Below are positions 47,150-60,119 of a stretch of 64,000 nucleotides of DNA, piece by piece. Both the position numbers and the translations under genes were made by a program. The number at the start of each line of letters is the position of its first letter. Within the stretch, counting starts at the first letter, position 1. The notes below the pieces were generated by a model. The model did no database searches and was not told the origin of the DNA. It saw only the letters and a program-made list of their open reading frames with translations. Source of the DNA: Bolinopsis microptera (taxonomy: Eukaryota; Ctenophora; Tentaculata; Lobata; Bolinopsidae); the NCBI RefSeq assembly GCF_026151205.1, contig NC_087076.1:15522419-15586418 (forward strand), read 5' to 3'.

Positions 47150-49661
47150 ATGGCTACTCACACAACTCGTCTTGGTTTGGGAGAGCGTGACAGAAATTTA
47201 GCTCGCCCTGCTATGAGGAGAAATCCAGTAGACTGTAAAAACTCAAACAGAGGTTTGCTGCTCAAAAGTTTTTGAAATTTCAGTTTTTGAAATTTCAGTT
47301 TTTTAGGTTCCAGAAAATTACAACCTTTTTATATCTATTTATGTAGCTCTTGAACCTTTTCCTGATCTAAACTAAGTTTTGTGCAATTCAAACCTTTTCA
47401 ACTGACTCTTTTTTAGATAACGCTCTAAAACCAGCATTAAAGCAAACTACCACCAATGCCCTTGTGACAAACAAAGCATACGACTTGAGAGTACGCAAGG
47501 TCGCTGCACTTAAGCCATCCTCCATTGCTAATGTTCCGTATGCAAAGAAAGAAACTGCGGAACCAAGCAAAAAGGTTCGTAAAGTTTTCTCTTAATTGTT
47601 TAAATAAATAAATATAGTTTCACTATTTTCTTGAATTTGTAATTTGTTATCTCATATAAGATACGGTTTCAAACGTTTTCAAGAACTCCTACCCACTTTA
47701 GAAGAAAACTACAGACGTTGTTGAAGATTTAACGAGTAAACTTCAAAACATTTCTGTGGAGGACATCGACGAGGATGACAAAGAGAATCCTCTGTTATGC
47801 AGCGAGTACATCAACGATATATATGCGTACATGAAAATCATGGAAATAGAATATCGTGTAAGTTCAACACGCTCTAAAAGCTTGGTCTGGAAATAGGAAA
47901 TTTGAATATTGACATCTTGTAATTGTCGATATAATACGGAAATTATGGCTTTAAAAAAACTATAAAAATTGTATTCATTAAGAACCTGTAATTATTGAAA
48001 TTAACATTTTTAGGTTGATGCTGATTATATAAAGAAAAAGACAGACATTACCGATAGAATGCGAGGAATTCTGGTGGACTGGCTGATCCAGGTTCATCTG
48101 AAGTTCAAACTCCTCCAAGAGACATTATACCTTACAGTTGCTATTCTAGACCGATACTTATCTGTTACTGACATTAAAAGAGGTGAGTTAAAATGGCGGT
48201 CTAAATAAGATCCATCCTGTAATATCCTCTTGTTTTACATCTACTTTTCTCGTTATTCGTTAATTTTAGGACCCAATTAGAGGCTAGAAATCGGTACTCA
48301 GCAGTTTCTGGAATTTGGAAAATGATTTTACTCGGATAAAAATGTTTACCCATTTAACATCTGAATATCTTTATTTCAGATAAATTGCAGTTGACAGGAG
48401 TGACCTGTATGCTGATTGCCAGTAAATTCGAGGAGATCTACGCTCCTGAAGTTAACGACTTTGTTTACATTACAGACAACGCCTACACATTCCAGAATAT
48501 CCTCGATATGGAGGTACGGCAGAATTTCAGACCTTTATACTCATAATTCTGTCTTGAAAATGATGACCATATTCGAGTCACTTAATCATTAAATTTAAAA
48601 AATGTGTATCGTTTTTATTTTGCCCAATATATTTCTACCCTGATGTACTTTCAGATAAATGTTCTGAACACATTGGAGTTCGATCTGAACCACCCACTCC
48701 CACTTCACTTCTTGAGGAGGAACAGCAAGGCTGGCAATGCTGACGGCAAGGTCCACACTCTCGGAAAATACCTCACCGAAATCTGCCTCACTCATATGTG
48801 TAAGTTTCATTCAGACGACACGTTTCCAAACTATTGGGGATTTAATCACCTATATAGATTTTTGTCTGAACGAACTTTTTGATTATCAAGTTTAAGAGAC
48901 TTAAGAAAACATGGCAATCTCCGAAGGTTGTGTCAATAATCTCAATATTAAAACAAAACTCAAACCTCCCAGCAATGCTGAAGTTCAAGCCGAGCGAGTT
49001 AGCAGCAGGAGCATTCCTAGTAGCACAGCATGTACTGATGCCAGATAAAAAGTGGAACAGCACTCTGACCCACTACACAGGGTACACACGAGACATGGCT
49101 CTCGTCCCTGCTAAAGCTATCTGCGAGGTAATTTTACAGTACTGTGCTGCACAAAGGATTCCTTTGTATTAAGATAATGGCAGTGTAAGAACCGTGGCTT
49201 GGTTGTGGGGATTTATTTCACTGTCAAAGTCCACTATTAAATGAAATAAAGTATTTATATCCCGCTCAAGATTAACCAACAACACAAGAAAGGTGGTTTT
49301 AACCATGTCAGAGCGGCTGACTGTGAGTGATGTGAGCAAATGTGAACAAAAGTATAACTCATTATTAATAAGGCAAAGACAAAATTAAAACATCTTTTAT
49401 TGTAAACCACGCTAAACTGAGTAGAAGCAGAAACCATACAATACATGTGTAGGTATAATGAAGGTAAGTAAAACAAAGGTATTTAAAGGTATATACAAGG
49501 TGCATACCGTGCTAAGTATTTATTAGTCATTTCTTCAGTTGGTGATACGAGCAGAGAAGAGCAAGCACCAAGCCGTCAGAAACAAGTACAGTTCCTCAAA
49601 ATTCATGTCAGTCAGCAGTCTGGACGAATTAGAACGTGTTCATGACATCCTCGAGGAATAG
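47150..49661 (+). CDS. ccnb: Cyclin B (G2/mitotic cyclin)
   Basis: Regulatory subunit of CDK1 driving entry into mitosis. It is made to accumulate in oocytes and embryos and is destroyed through the APC/C. Eight exons: 47150-47252, 47417-47574, 47702-47857, 48014-48182, 48380-48513, 48655-48799, 48973-49127 and 49539-49661. They give 1143 bp (380 aa) with consistent phases and GT-AG ends. The cyclin box carries [13 protein letters not shown] (residues 155-167), [21 protein letters not shown] and the second fold with [24 protein letters not shown] precedes it, as in B cyclins. The N-terminus has [10 protein letters not shown], which resembles a destruction box but is spaced one residue off the usual RxxLxxxxN. 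A 3' acceptor ends at 47128, 22 nt before the ATG. Confidence 0.95.
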
Positions 49662-50688
49662 ATCAGGAATGTCAGTGACATTGTTCAACTATTTGTGACA
49701 CTTTTGCAGGACGCGGGGCTGGGGGATGTAATATATAAGTGGTTTTTACTGATCCTTTATTAAAGGACTTGACAGACTTAGCGAAGTTTTTTAATTACTT
49801 CGCTTATAGTTGATATTATAGTACGAAAGACCAATTTTTATCGTGTGTTTTTACTTTTTGGGTTGCTTCTTGAATCTTGATTTAATAAAAAGCCAATATA
49901 TTCGAGTTGTTCCAAACCAACACACAGGTCTCATTCAAATATTTCTAATGCCATTAAATGGAGCTCCGAAGAGCGCTCGAATCTGACTTAGATCAGTTGA
50001 TTTTTGGCGGAAGACTTAGTGTTACTGTGTTAATACCAACTATTTACAACTCGGCGTAATAATGCAGTTCCGAAGAGTTTATTAAGCTGTTTTTTATTTC
50101 GAGAAATTTCTATTACAATATAAGATGATGACTTTAATATGATAATTGCTAATTGATGACTACTTATGACCAAAACAACGACTTTTTGCCGGATCTTTGG
50201 CATGACAATTGTAACCGACTGACAGTGTTCTCCTGTAACCCTTTACAGGGTTTACATCAGTCAGTTTTCAGTTTTTCAGACGTGAAATTATGTATCAAGT
50301 AAATTAATTAAAGACTTGCGCATAATTAACGATATTTAATATTTTGCTGTTCAATATTGGTAATTAATGTAACAGATAGATCAAAAAACATGCATAATTT
50401 TCAAAATTTGTCGAGATCATAATTTTGATTTGATGTCGAATAAAGCATGGTATCATAATTTTACGATATTGATATTTATAACCAACTCGGTGTATTCAAT
50501 TCATGTACATTATTATTTAAGTATTATTAACTTGTTGTTATTTAAGTCTGGCTGTCTAATTTCATCGAAAATTAAATTGAATCGATAATTGTGTTCTTCC
50601 AATTCGTCTAACTTAACAGAAATATCTATCAACTTTCGGTATAATGCATTTTATAAAACTTATATTCTATTACCTCAGTAGTGCTAAA
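49662..50688 (+). other. cyclin B 3' flank and CCT4 upstream region
   Basis: AT-rich. An AATAAA at about 49883 could end the cyclin B transcript. A splice acceptor-like ATTACCTCAG ends at 50678, 11 nt before the CCT4 ATG. No other feature is seen. Confidence 0.45.
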
Positions 50689-52329
50689 ATGGCAACTAAG
50701 GTCGCAGCATCCAAACCATCAGGCCCAGCAGCCGCCAAGATCGCGATGAAAGGAGGCAAGTCCAACAAGAAACAGTTCAAGGACAAGGAAAAGCCCACCG
50801 ACATCAGACTGAGCAACATTGAAGCCGCTAAAGCCGTTGCAGATGCCATCAGGACCAGTCTGGGACCTAAAGGTATGGACAAGATGATCCAGGGCAAAAC
50901 TGGAGACGTCACCATCACAAACGACGGTGCTACAATCTTGAAAGAGATGCAAGTGTTCCACCCTGCAGCCAGGATGTTGGTGGAGCTCAGCAAGGCTCAG
51001 GATATTGAGGCTGGAGATGGAACCACTTCCGTGGTTGTCATTTGTGGTGCTCTTCTGGACGCTGCTCGCAAACTTCTCCAACGTGGCATCCATCCTACCA
51101 CTATCTCCGAAGCTTTTCAGATCGCTCAGGCCAAATGTGTGGAGGTCCTTACTTCTATCGCTATGCCCATGAAGTTATCAGACACTGAATCTCTGATCAA
51201 GATGGCCTCTACCTCCCTAAACTCTAAAGTGGTTTCCCAATACTCCGGTCTTCTCGCTCCTCTGTCTGTTCAGGCTATCATGAACATCATTGATCCCGAA
51301 ACCGCCACCAATGTCAATCTCAAAGACATCCGGGTCGTTGCCAAAGTTGGAGGAACTGTTGAAGATACCAGACTAGTAAATGGAATCGTCTTGACCCAAA
51401 GAGCACAAGCAACTGGAGTTCACAGAGTTGAACGAGCAAAGGTAGCCCTCATTCAGTTCTGTCTGTCTCCTCCTAAATCTGATATGGATTCCCAAGTAGT
51501 GATCTCGGACTACACCCAAATGGACAGGATCTTGAGGGAAGAACGAGCCTACATCCTCGATCTGTGCAAGAAGATAAAGAAGAGTGGAGCTAACGTGCTC
51601 CTGATCCAGAAATCAATCCTCCGAGATGCTCTGAACGACATGGCACTTCACTTCCTGACCAAGATGAAGGTTCTGGTTGTCAAGGACATCGAGAGGGACG
51701 AGATTGACTTCGTGAGCAGGACACTGGGATGTCGACCCATCGCCACCGCAGACCACATGCTCCCTGAACATCTGGGACAGGCTGACCTTGTAGAGGAAAT
51801 CCACGTCGGAGGTGGCAACAAGGTAGTGTCTATCACCGGGTGCCAGAGCAATGCCAAAACATGCTCTATTTTGGTACAAGGAAGTAACAAACTGCTGGCT
51901 GATGAAGCTGAGAGGTCTATCCATGATGCTCTTTGTGTTATCAGGTGTTTGGTTAAGAACAAGAACATGATTGCTGGCGGTGGAGCTCCTGAAATTGAAC
52001 TTAGTATCCAGTTAGCGCAATATGCTGCTACACTCAGCGGAGTAGAGTCTCATTGTATCAAAGCATTCGCTGATGCACTGGAAATCATCCCATTCACACT
52101 GGCTGAAAATGCTGGACTCCCTCCAATCAACATCGTCACGGAGCTCCGAAACCGTCACGCTCAAGGAGAGGCTATGGCCGGTATCAACGTCAAGAAATGC
52201 TGCATCACTAATATCACAGAGGAGAACGTACTGCAGCCCCTGCTCGTTTCCATCAGCGCCATCACTCTCGCTAGTGAAACTGTGAGGAGCATTCTCAAAA
52301 TCGATGATATTGTTAACACATCACGCTAG
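50689..52329 (+). CDS. cct4: T-complex protein 1 subunit delta
   Basis: One of eight paralogous subunits of the cytosolic TRiC/CCT ring chaperonin, which folds actin, tubulin and other proteins using ATP. One uninterrupted frame gives 546 aa, close to the usual length of about 540. Group II chaperonin signatures are visible: [14 protein letters not shown] (55-68), [13 protein letters not shown] (75-87) and [10 protein letters not shown] (108-117). [19 protein letters not shown] and [13 protein letters not shown] identify the delta subunit. I chose the ATG at 50689 (AAAATGG) because it follows an acceptor-like AG and gives a normal N-terminus. An upstream in-frame ATG at 50644 would add 15 hydrophobic residues. 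It lacks introns in the CDS, unlike its neighbours, and has GC-richer codons. Confidence 0.97.
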   Translation: MATKVAASKPSGPAAAKIAMKGGKSNKKQFKDKEKPTDIRLSNIEAAKAVADAIRTSLGPKGMDKMIQGKTGDVTITNDGATILKEMQVFHPAARMLVELSKAQDIEAGDGTTSVVVICGALLDAARKLLQRGIHPTTISEAFQIAQAKCVEVLTSIAMPMKLSDTESLIKMASTSLNSKVVSQYSGLLAPLSVQAIMNIIDPETATNVNLKDIRVVAKVGGTVEDTRLVNGIVLTQRAQATGVHRVERAKVALIQFCLSPPKSDMDSQVVISDYTQMDRILREERAYILDLCKKIKKSGANVLLIQKSILRDALNDMALHFLTKMKVLVVKDIERDEIDFVSRTLGCRPIATADHMLPEHLGQADLVEEIHVGGGNKVVSITGCQSNAKTCSILVQGSNKLLADEAERSIHDALCVIRCLVKNKNMIAGGGAPEIELSIQLAQYAATLSGVESHCIKAFADALEIIPFTLAENAGLPPINIVTELRNRHAQGEAMAGINVKKCCITNITEENVLQPLLVSISAITLASETVRSILKIDDIVNTSR

Positions 52330-52660
52330 ATACAATAATCAGTTTCGTCCGACTCTTATTTGTTTAAGTTTATTTGTACTATTGGTATTTTGAGCGAGCT
52401 GTATATTATGTTTTTATACCAAAAGGCACTATTTTCGTATCAAGAATAATGTGTTTTATTGCGTATAAATGCTAGATTCAAATTTTAACAATATATAATT
52501 ACTAAAAGCTTTTACGCTTTTGTTATCGATTTGTGACATGCAATTTCAAACTGATAACACTATCTTATCTACGTATATATTCATTATCACTTCATGAAAT
52601 AACGACTTAACCCATTTATTACTCGATGTTTCCAAATTTTAAAAATTTTAATCTTTAGCG
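52330..52660 (+). other. short CCT4-brambleberry gap
   Basis: 331 AT-rich bases between the CCT4 stop and the next start codon. An acceptor-like sequence ending TTTAG (52658) lies 2 nt before the brambleberry ATG. No clear promoter element is seen. Confidence 0.5.
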
Positions 52661-55600
52661 ATGATACTTAGATGGGTTACACTGCTTTCAACATTATTTC
52701 TCGCTAAAAGTGTGAGGTTTGAAACAGACGTCATAAAAGAAAATCTTGAGCAAGGAAGACTAAAATATAAAGAGTATAAAGAAGCCTCTAAAAGTGATAA
52801 AACCGGTTCATGCTGGGCTACTGCTATAGTGGTAAGTTTAGGGAAAACTTGTTTTCTACAGCTTGAAATGTAGAATATGTATTTTGTATCTCCCATTCTT
52901 TTACTTAGGTAAATATTTTTTCTCAGGATTTGGAAGCAAGTTGTGCTGATCTGAACGATGAATCTACCGCCAGACTAGCTTATTCCTTCCTAACCTGTCA
53001 TCTTCAGCAGCACAAACGTAAAATACACATCTGTGACGATAACGCTTCCATCGAGAGGTACACTATGTTACAAATATTCACTACATATTCATTAGTCAAA
53101 TAAATGTAGGTACATATTTGGATACTTTATTCTAAATATGTGACTGATCTTAAAGTACAGTGTACGAACAGCTTAGAAGCCGTCTAAAATCACGCCAATA
53201 TTCTCTATAATGGACATTGGACAATGGCATACTTCAATCCTTCAATCCTTCACTAGCATCATAATGTATAATAGCCGTACATTTCTTGTTCGCGCCTGAA
53301 ATTGAACAACAATTTCTGTTTTTCAGCTGCACGGAGACGCTGACAGACACAATGTTCGTCATCTACACTTCCTTTGTGATGCACACTCATAACATGTGCT
53401 TCTACCTGCAATCACTCAACTGGCAGAATAGACTTGACAGAACAGTTGATAGATTGCAAGATAATAGTGAACAGGTTGCTGAGAAGTTAGAGGTAAATAC
53501 ATTATCGTGTATTTCGATTATGTTGCCTGAGTGATATAAGTTTGATGTAATATTTCCTTGCATCCCATTTTCTTTTTGCAGCCTGTTTCTTTTTCAGATT
53601 CAGGCTCACAAGCAAGAGAATTTGCTGATAGGAATGCATGCAATGTCAGATATGAACACCGATATTCTTACCAAAACAGAAAAACTGCAAAGTTTTATCG
53701 GCAGGATGTTCAGTTTGGTGGAAAAGATTGGATACTTACAACAGTCATTTCATGACCACTTTACAACTTACGAGATGATACTGTTTTACACTGGATCGGT
53801 TATCGTAACATGGATATCTACAAGTTTTCCCGGAGTTTCTCGAGCACGCCCTACCTTGATGTGTCTAACGGCAGTGGCGCTTGCTGTTGAACAATCTATT
53901 GTTCAATATGGTTTTCTCGTGCAGGCAAGTCGAGATAAGTAACGGACTTTTTATGCGCGCCAATCCAATTGCTAGTTTTAAGCAAGTATCTTCATAAAGA
54001 GTTGAAGGCTGTTAGTAGTAACGTTGTGCGCGCGCAAAGAATTTTCGGGAAGTTTGAAATTCTGAACGAATACGCGCGGTTTGTGTGCCTTCTCGATCTC
54101 GATGATCCCCGATAACGCTGATAATATTTTGTGATTATCTGTAACCATGACCACTAAAAGAACTCTTACTTAACTATAGTTATGCAATCCGAGTTTATAC
54201 ATTGTGATCTAACAACTGCCGTTTCAGGATGATGAAATAACCAAGTACAAAGCCAAGAGGTACATTCGGAGACTTTGGCTTGGGATATGCATATTTAAAT
54301 GGTTCAAAGCTTTGTACTCTTCGGGAAACCCTGATAATGTTACAAAGGTTAGTTTAAATGTAAACCTTCGGCAATCACTGTCAGAGCTGCTTTAACAAAA
54401 GATCGCTTACACCCTTTCTCGAAATTTTACAACATTCGTCCTCAGTTTGCAACCTTTTTCAGCAACTCTTGAATCAAACAAGAGATACGACGATGATGCT
54501 ACAAGATTTGCAGGCTCAACTAGCCCCAATTACTGCATCCCTGAACAAGTCCCTATGGTTTTCTGATGACGAAGCCAATCATTCAGATCACGGTACTCAG
54601 ACTGATGGGGAGCTTTCTCCTCTGATTATCAAACCAAAGAAATACAACAAGAAGAAAAGTTTTTCACCCATGAAACTGGACCTCAATGTAAGAATACTTT
54701 TAGTTTAAATTGGGGGGGGGGGGGGGGGGCATTGCTATTTTTGACAGGCTTTGACCATTGGGCAAAGCCTTAAAAACAGTTAAAACTTGAGTTGTGATGG
54801 AAACAACAATCACTATCGTTTTCGCCGTCCTCTAATTAGCAAGTACAGCTATATTTCGGCTAAATCGAGTATGGTATCAGGACTGTTGCTTGCACACTTT
54901 CTATTTCGTTTAGCAATCACCCACTCTCTTGCCGCGCCATTCACCCTTAGCTTTAACTGCTATATAGTTAATGATCAGATTTTTATTTCTCAGTCATTCA
55001 CCATATTTAATAATCCGGGGAGTGCATAAACCAATGTCGAACAGCTCTCACGCATCTCATATTTTGCATTGGGGCCATTTGTTCAGTTCAAACTTCATGT
55101 CATTCACAGTCATATTTTGTTTGTCACCAATTATGTTGTTTTTATTTGCAACGCATTCACTTGTCACACATACGAGGACTCTACTTAGACCCATACGGGA
55201 GGAAGGAATGAACAGAGTGTGACTGAGGTCCGTAGTGTGAGGGTACTCTCCAGTCGATCCAAATTTCCAAGCGACAATAGTAAACGAATTTATTCAGGTT
55301 CTCACATTGGACTATCGTGATTTGGATTTTGGGATCGACCACCTGAAAGTGACCTCTATCCACAGCACCCTGTCAAAGCAAATCCCCCGGCCTGCCCCCT
55401 TCAAATATTTACCTAGAGCAACCGAATGTCTTTTTCATTTTTGACCGTCCAGCTGAGTAAAAAAGGAGATCGAGTTTCCTGTTATTTTGATGCTGGCAAT
55501 TCACTGGATCACTGTTTCAGGTTGTCGAGCGACGTAGAAGTGGAACTGGTCGCTACAACTTACGTCCCAAAACACCACCCCGGCACGCACCTCTCGCACC

Positions 55601-55682
55601 ACCCTCCATCACTTGGCCGGGGTTCAGCTCGGACGATGGAGACGAAGACTATCTACCAAGATTAGAAATCTCTGAAGTGTGA
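52661..55682 (+). CDS. bmb: Brambleberry/GEX1/Kar5-family nuclear fusion protein
   Basis: Nuclear-envelope protein of the family needed for karyogamy in yeast (Kar5) and plants (GEX1), and for karyomere fusion in zebrafish embryos (Brambleberry). Seven exons: 52661-52831, 52927-53057, 53327-53492, 53598-53924, 54228-54347, 54463-54687 and 55521-55682. They give 1302 bp (433 aa) with consistent phases. Seen: a signal peptide (residues 1-19), then the Cys-rich ectodomain (GSCW, LEASCADLNDE, FLTCHLQ, HICDD, SCTETLTD, HNMCFYLQ) that defines the family. A coiled-coil stretch (QENLLIGMHAMSDMNTDIL, EKLQSFIGRMFSLVEKIG) follows, then hydrophobic membrane segments (about residues 190-265) and a basic, acidic-ended tail. 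Intron 4 appears to be GC-AG (CAG|GCAAGT). The family call rests on the Cys pattern and architecture. Confidence 0.75.
54713..55401. mobile_element. candidate G-run-ended insertion in brambleberry intron 6
   Basis: The left end is a run of 18 G (54712-54729), then ATTGCT...TTTGACAGG. Near the right end the inverse of GGGGGATTTGCTTTGACAGG occurs, followed by CCCCC at 55397-55401. The flanks TTTAAAT and TTCAAAT are similar but not identical. The resemblance to other G-run insertions in the window is suggestive only. Confidence 0.35.
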
Positions 55683-56158
55683 TTTGCAGACAGTTTGAAT
55701 CTGTGTTCACAAATTCCCCGAATCGTGGAAATATGAAGCACTTGTAAACATTAGTTTATTTCTTCAGTGTGTCCCTTTGAGGGTCAGGTTGCGTAGAATG
55801 AACAAAGGAGTATACATGTTCAACCCATACTCAATCCAATCATCAGATATTTGTTTGTATATTTGTAACATTCCAGTTCAGATTATTTTGAACCATTTAT
55901 TACCTATAGTTGTATTGCTCGACCATAAAAGCCCTCCAACTCAAATACTTAAGGACACCGCACCGGGCAGGAGTCATGATGCTGGGACTTTAAATCTGTT
56001 CCTTTATCACATATTTGGATCACAGCCTCGATGATTCATGACAGATGTTTAGCATATGTTTATATTACACATTTTATAGCTGAATTTTGTGTAAGTATCG
56101 TCCGACGTTGTGACAAGCTCATTGACAACTGATGTTTATATATTTAAAATTTAAATAT
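55683..56158 (+). other. brambleberry 3' flank
   Basis: AT-rich sequence after the brambleberry stop, probably its 3' UTR. No gene is seen. Confidence 0.4.
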
Positions 56159-58086
56159 CAGCAATAGCAGCAAATCTGGGGAAACTTTGAAATACACCAA
56201 TTTGAAGCATTTAACCCCCCCTTAAAAATCAAAGATTATGAATTTTAGTAATCTGATTATTTACATAGGTCCAAAAATGTCATAGCTTCATGATAGTGCA
56301 ACGAAAAAAATCTCAGAACATTTTGGTGCTGAGTTAGGTGGTTAAGTAGTCGAAAAATGACTGATTTGTTAGTGGACATTTTTTATACCTCTAACACCCA
56401 AACCCTTACTACAGTGAAGATATAAGTACTACAGTTAATATTGATGGTCATTATTGAACAAAAATGGTTCATTGACACATAGTTGAAGAAGGAAATTAAA
56501 AAAATTAATAAATGTGGTCTGTGGAGTGGTTTATTTGTTTATGTTATAGTGTACGCGTGCGCGCGCGCTAGCGCGTACTTAACCATCTGTAGGCCAACAT
56601 ATTTAGTCTAGGCTTAAATTCTTTATATATTATGTCACCACTATGGTGCCCAATACTTTTAGTGAAGGTTTGATGTAGAACAGTTAACCACCAACTGTGG
56701 TATATCAAAAAAACCATGTTTGTACGCGTGCGCGCGAGCTAGCGCGTACTTAACCACCTGGTATGGCACAGCATTGAAATATCACCATAATTTCAAAAGC
56801 AGAGGTCACCATTCAGGTGCCCAAAACTTTTGACTATGGTCCCAATACCATAAAACCTTAGATGTGGCCTCAATGTGGTTAAAACATGTTTATTTTGGAC
56901 TTTCGGTCAACAGAAGCCATCACAAATTAACCATTATTCAGCAACCTCCGAACTTTTTGTGCCTTATTTTGTTTTGATATTTGATTATGAGAGATAGCTG
57001 GAGGATAATAAGTGATTTTAAAGATAATGCAACAAAATGTGTGGCCGTATGGTGGTTAAAACGACCAAAAACACTGATTTTGGTCAATTTTAGACCTTTA
57101 TTAACCATGATGGACGCAACATAGGACTCAGCAATGTTTCTGGTCATATAAATGAGCAGGTAGTTATATCTAGATAATGTAGCATGGCCAGCTATAGCTT
57201 TACAAAGCTAATATGTGCTCTAAAAATGGTTAATTAGTGCAAATATAGGGTATTTTCGAGACATTTTAACCACCATAGCTGCACATTGATCATAATGCAT
57301 GAACTTGGGGTCAATTATGCATTTGCAAACAATTATACACTCATTTGGATAGCAAACCATTATCTGAAGTTCATATTGTGGTTAATTTTCACTTTAATAG
57401 ATGCCTTGTTCAACAGCCTAGCAAGTAATATAGCCCTTTTAACCACTTTTATGACAACATTTCTTGATAAATTTTATCAAGACCCTTCAAATGTCCTTTG
57501 TTGACCATAAAATGTTGACTAAAATCATTAATAATGTTTTGATTGGTGGTTAACAATAAATTTTGACATTTTAACCATCTTTTTAGCACTTTTTACGAAT
57601 ATTAACCACCTCAAATCAACCATACTATTAAATTGCACATTTGTGATAAAAAATTATCATCCATGCACAAATGAACAACCAACACTATACATCTATAATC
57701 AGAGCAATATTTATAGCTCACCGTTCATCTTCAATTTAACCACCATTAGGACCACAAAATGCCCCCAATGAGGTTTGAAAACTTTTGTGATAGTTGCACC
57801 ATGATATGATCTCAATATAATGACTACTCAGTTCATAATATCATATCTCAAAATGGTGGTTAACCCTAAAACTGGTATTTTAACCACCATAGTGGCCACA
57901 TAGATGACCCATTAACCACAATTATTCAACATGACCGTACTGCAGTGTTTTGTGCGCCAGAAAAACATCACTCCAACATTGAGATTAACCACAATGAGCT
58001 GCAACATAATGTTGAAGTCAACATACTCAAATTGTGTGAAAAAAGTCAATGTCCACCAAGTTTCCCCAGATTTGCTGCTATTGCTG
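56159..58086. mobile_element. 1.93 kb DNA transposon with TTAACCA repeats
   Basis: Perfect 29-bp terminal inverted repeats (56159-56187 and 58058-58086) begin CAGCAATAGCAGCAAATCTG, and ATAT flanks both ends. The interior has about 20 copies of TTAACCA in either orientation, roughly one per 95 bp. It also has two copies of a 28-bp GC-rich near-palindrome (56551-56578 and 56722-56749), each followed directly by TTAACCA. No transposase frame is seen, so it is non-autonomous. Confidence 0.85.
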
Positions 58087-60119
58087 ATATATTCCATTAG
58101 ATCGTGGTTACTCAGAACTCATGGTCGTAGTGGTTAAAATTTATGTTTGGTTTTACCGTCGTTCGTGAGCTATCAAAATATATGTTTTATGAACATAGTT
58201 GTATTATTATAGAGCGTTAAGAAATGTGCTCATCTTTTTCAAATTTTCCAAATTTACTTACCAACCTCTTCACCCCTTAAAACTAGATAATTTAACAATT
58301 TCACAAACCTCTTATCTAAACCCTTGAAGAGCTCATTTCTGGACGTCCCTGTTAAAGTTTATGTTATTTAATAATTATTTGTAAAATTTCTGTATAGCAG
58401 TTCTTAAATATTTGTAAGTTTGTACATCAGAATCAGATTGTATTTGAAAGATAACAATTTTATTTCAATGAAAGGGCATTCTTTTAACATGTCATGTGCA
58501 AGACTCAGATTTCTTATCACAGAAATGTTTCAGTTTATCTATTTGCGGCATGGTTAAATATTTTACCATTTTACCCTATTTTAATATTTTATTCTTAAGT
58601 ATTGCGAAATAATATTTACATTCTACCATATTTGATAAGTTTACACAATAAACAAACGAATTGTTTTTCTGTTCTTACCACTGACCACCAAACTTTTAAA
58701 TCTACGAAACTTAGCAGTCTGGTATATCCTCTCATAATGTTATTTCATGCCTACTTAAAACAAATCGAGGCCCAAATATTTATCTTGAAGGTCCCCGTAT
58801 CATATGTGCTGTGGCTTTAACATAATATGTGTAAATTCATTAGCCGGTTCCTTCATTCATTTGATGCCTCCCTTCCTCTTATTTGCTTGCTTTTGTCGTT
58901 TCCCTCCCTGGATGTAATAAATAGTGGAATAATAGCTCCTTGTCATAGTTCTCTCGTGTGAGATAGAGCGTAAATAATAATCGTGCATGCTTGAGAGTTT
59001 TAGTCGGAGAACTCCGTTCGAAATAATGTCTGAAAATGTTATGAGAACTGTAACGGAGTCAGTCTCTTTGACATCATCCAAGTTGGCAAGCAAACTTGCA
59101 CATTCACACTCGCACCGAGACAAAGTTTAACAAGCTCGTGTTATTTGAGCTCACAGCGTGGCTTACTTTGAAATACTGGAAGACAAGGAGCCTGTATATG
59201 TTCTGAGAATTACAGCCGTTTGTTTACTCCGTAGAATGTGTACACGGAGAAGGTAGTTGCATGTGATTTTTCAGAATGCTTAGTGCTTTATCTCCGAAAT
59301 CTTTGTGCCAAGTAAATGTTCCATACCGAGGTTAGGAGTATTTTCGGTGATGATCTCACGGAATACTGCAGATTGTGATGCAATAAGCTATGTAGCGTTA
59401 TTCGCTACATATTTAATCGCTTCAAATGTCACTGCTCCTTAAATGTTAAATTCTGGAACATTCCTAGATATTTCATTGCTCTACTTACTGAATCTCTGTC
59501 TGTTTTGCGCAAGGCCGGGCTGGGACAAAATTGCGGGCTTTATTTTTGAATAATCTTGACTATAATGTTGAAAGTATCTGGATAAGATAACTTTAGTTCA
59601 GTCTGCTCCCGGCCGTCTTTCCAAATGATCTGTCACTTCTGTGTGTGTAATTAGATTGAATGTGCATTAACTTTTTGGTTTTGGGAGGTCCAACTTGCCA
59701 TCTGGACTATGAGATTAAATTATCACGGACAATGGGCATTGAGAGATGTGAGTGTTTTGTTGTAGACCGGAGAAGACGGTGGATTGTAATGTGGGAAGTG
59801 TTTTATTTCAAATATTAGCGTGTGAATTGGTCACACATGACCCGAACTCATACAAAGGAGGCTTTTCCTTGAGTTACGCGGATACATATCCTCATGCAGT
59901 AAGCACACACACACCCACATCCACACTATCCAATTTACTATCCCCTAATCATTGGTCAATCTAATTACCCTAATTATTGCTCAACTCCCTCCCAGTCCAT
60001 TGAAGCGAGAGAAGGAGACACCTGACTCCAGCTCACTGTAGTATCAGTATACCGCTAGTCAGTTATGATACAGGGCGTCCTAATTAATGTACATGAGAAG
60101 AGAGCCCAGTCGCTAATGA
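58087..60119. other. intergenic, no gene seen
   Basis: AT-rich to 59 kb, then more mixed. Short frames near 58.6-59.1 kb and 59.75-59.96 kb have no recognisable motif. No long repeat is seen. Confidence 0.45.
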
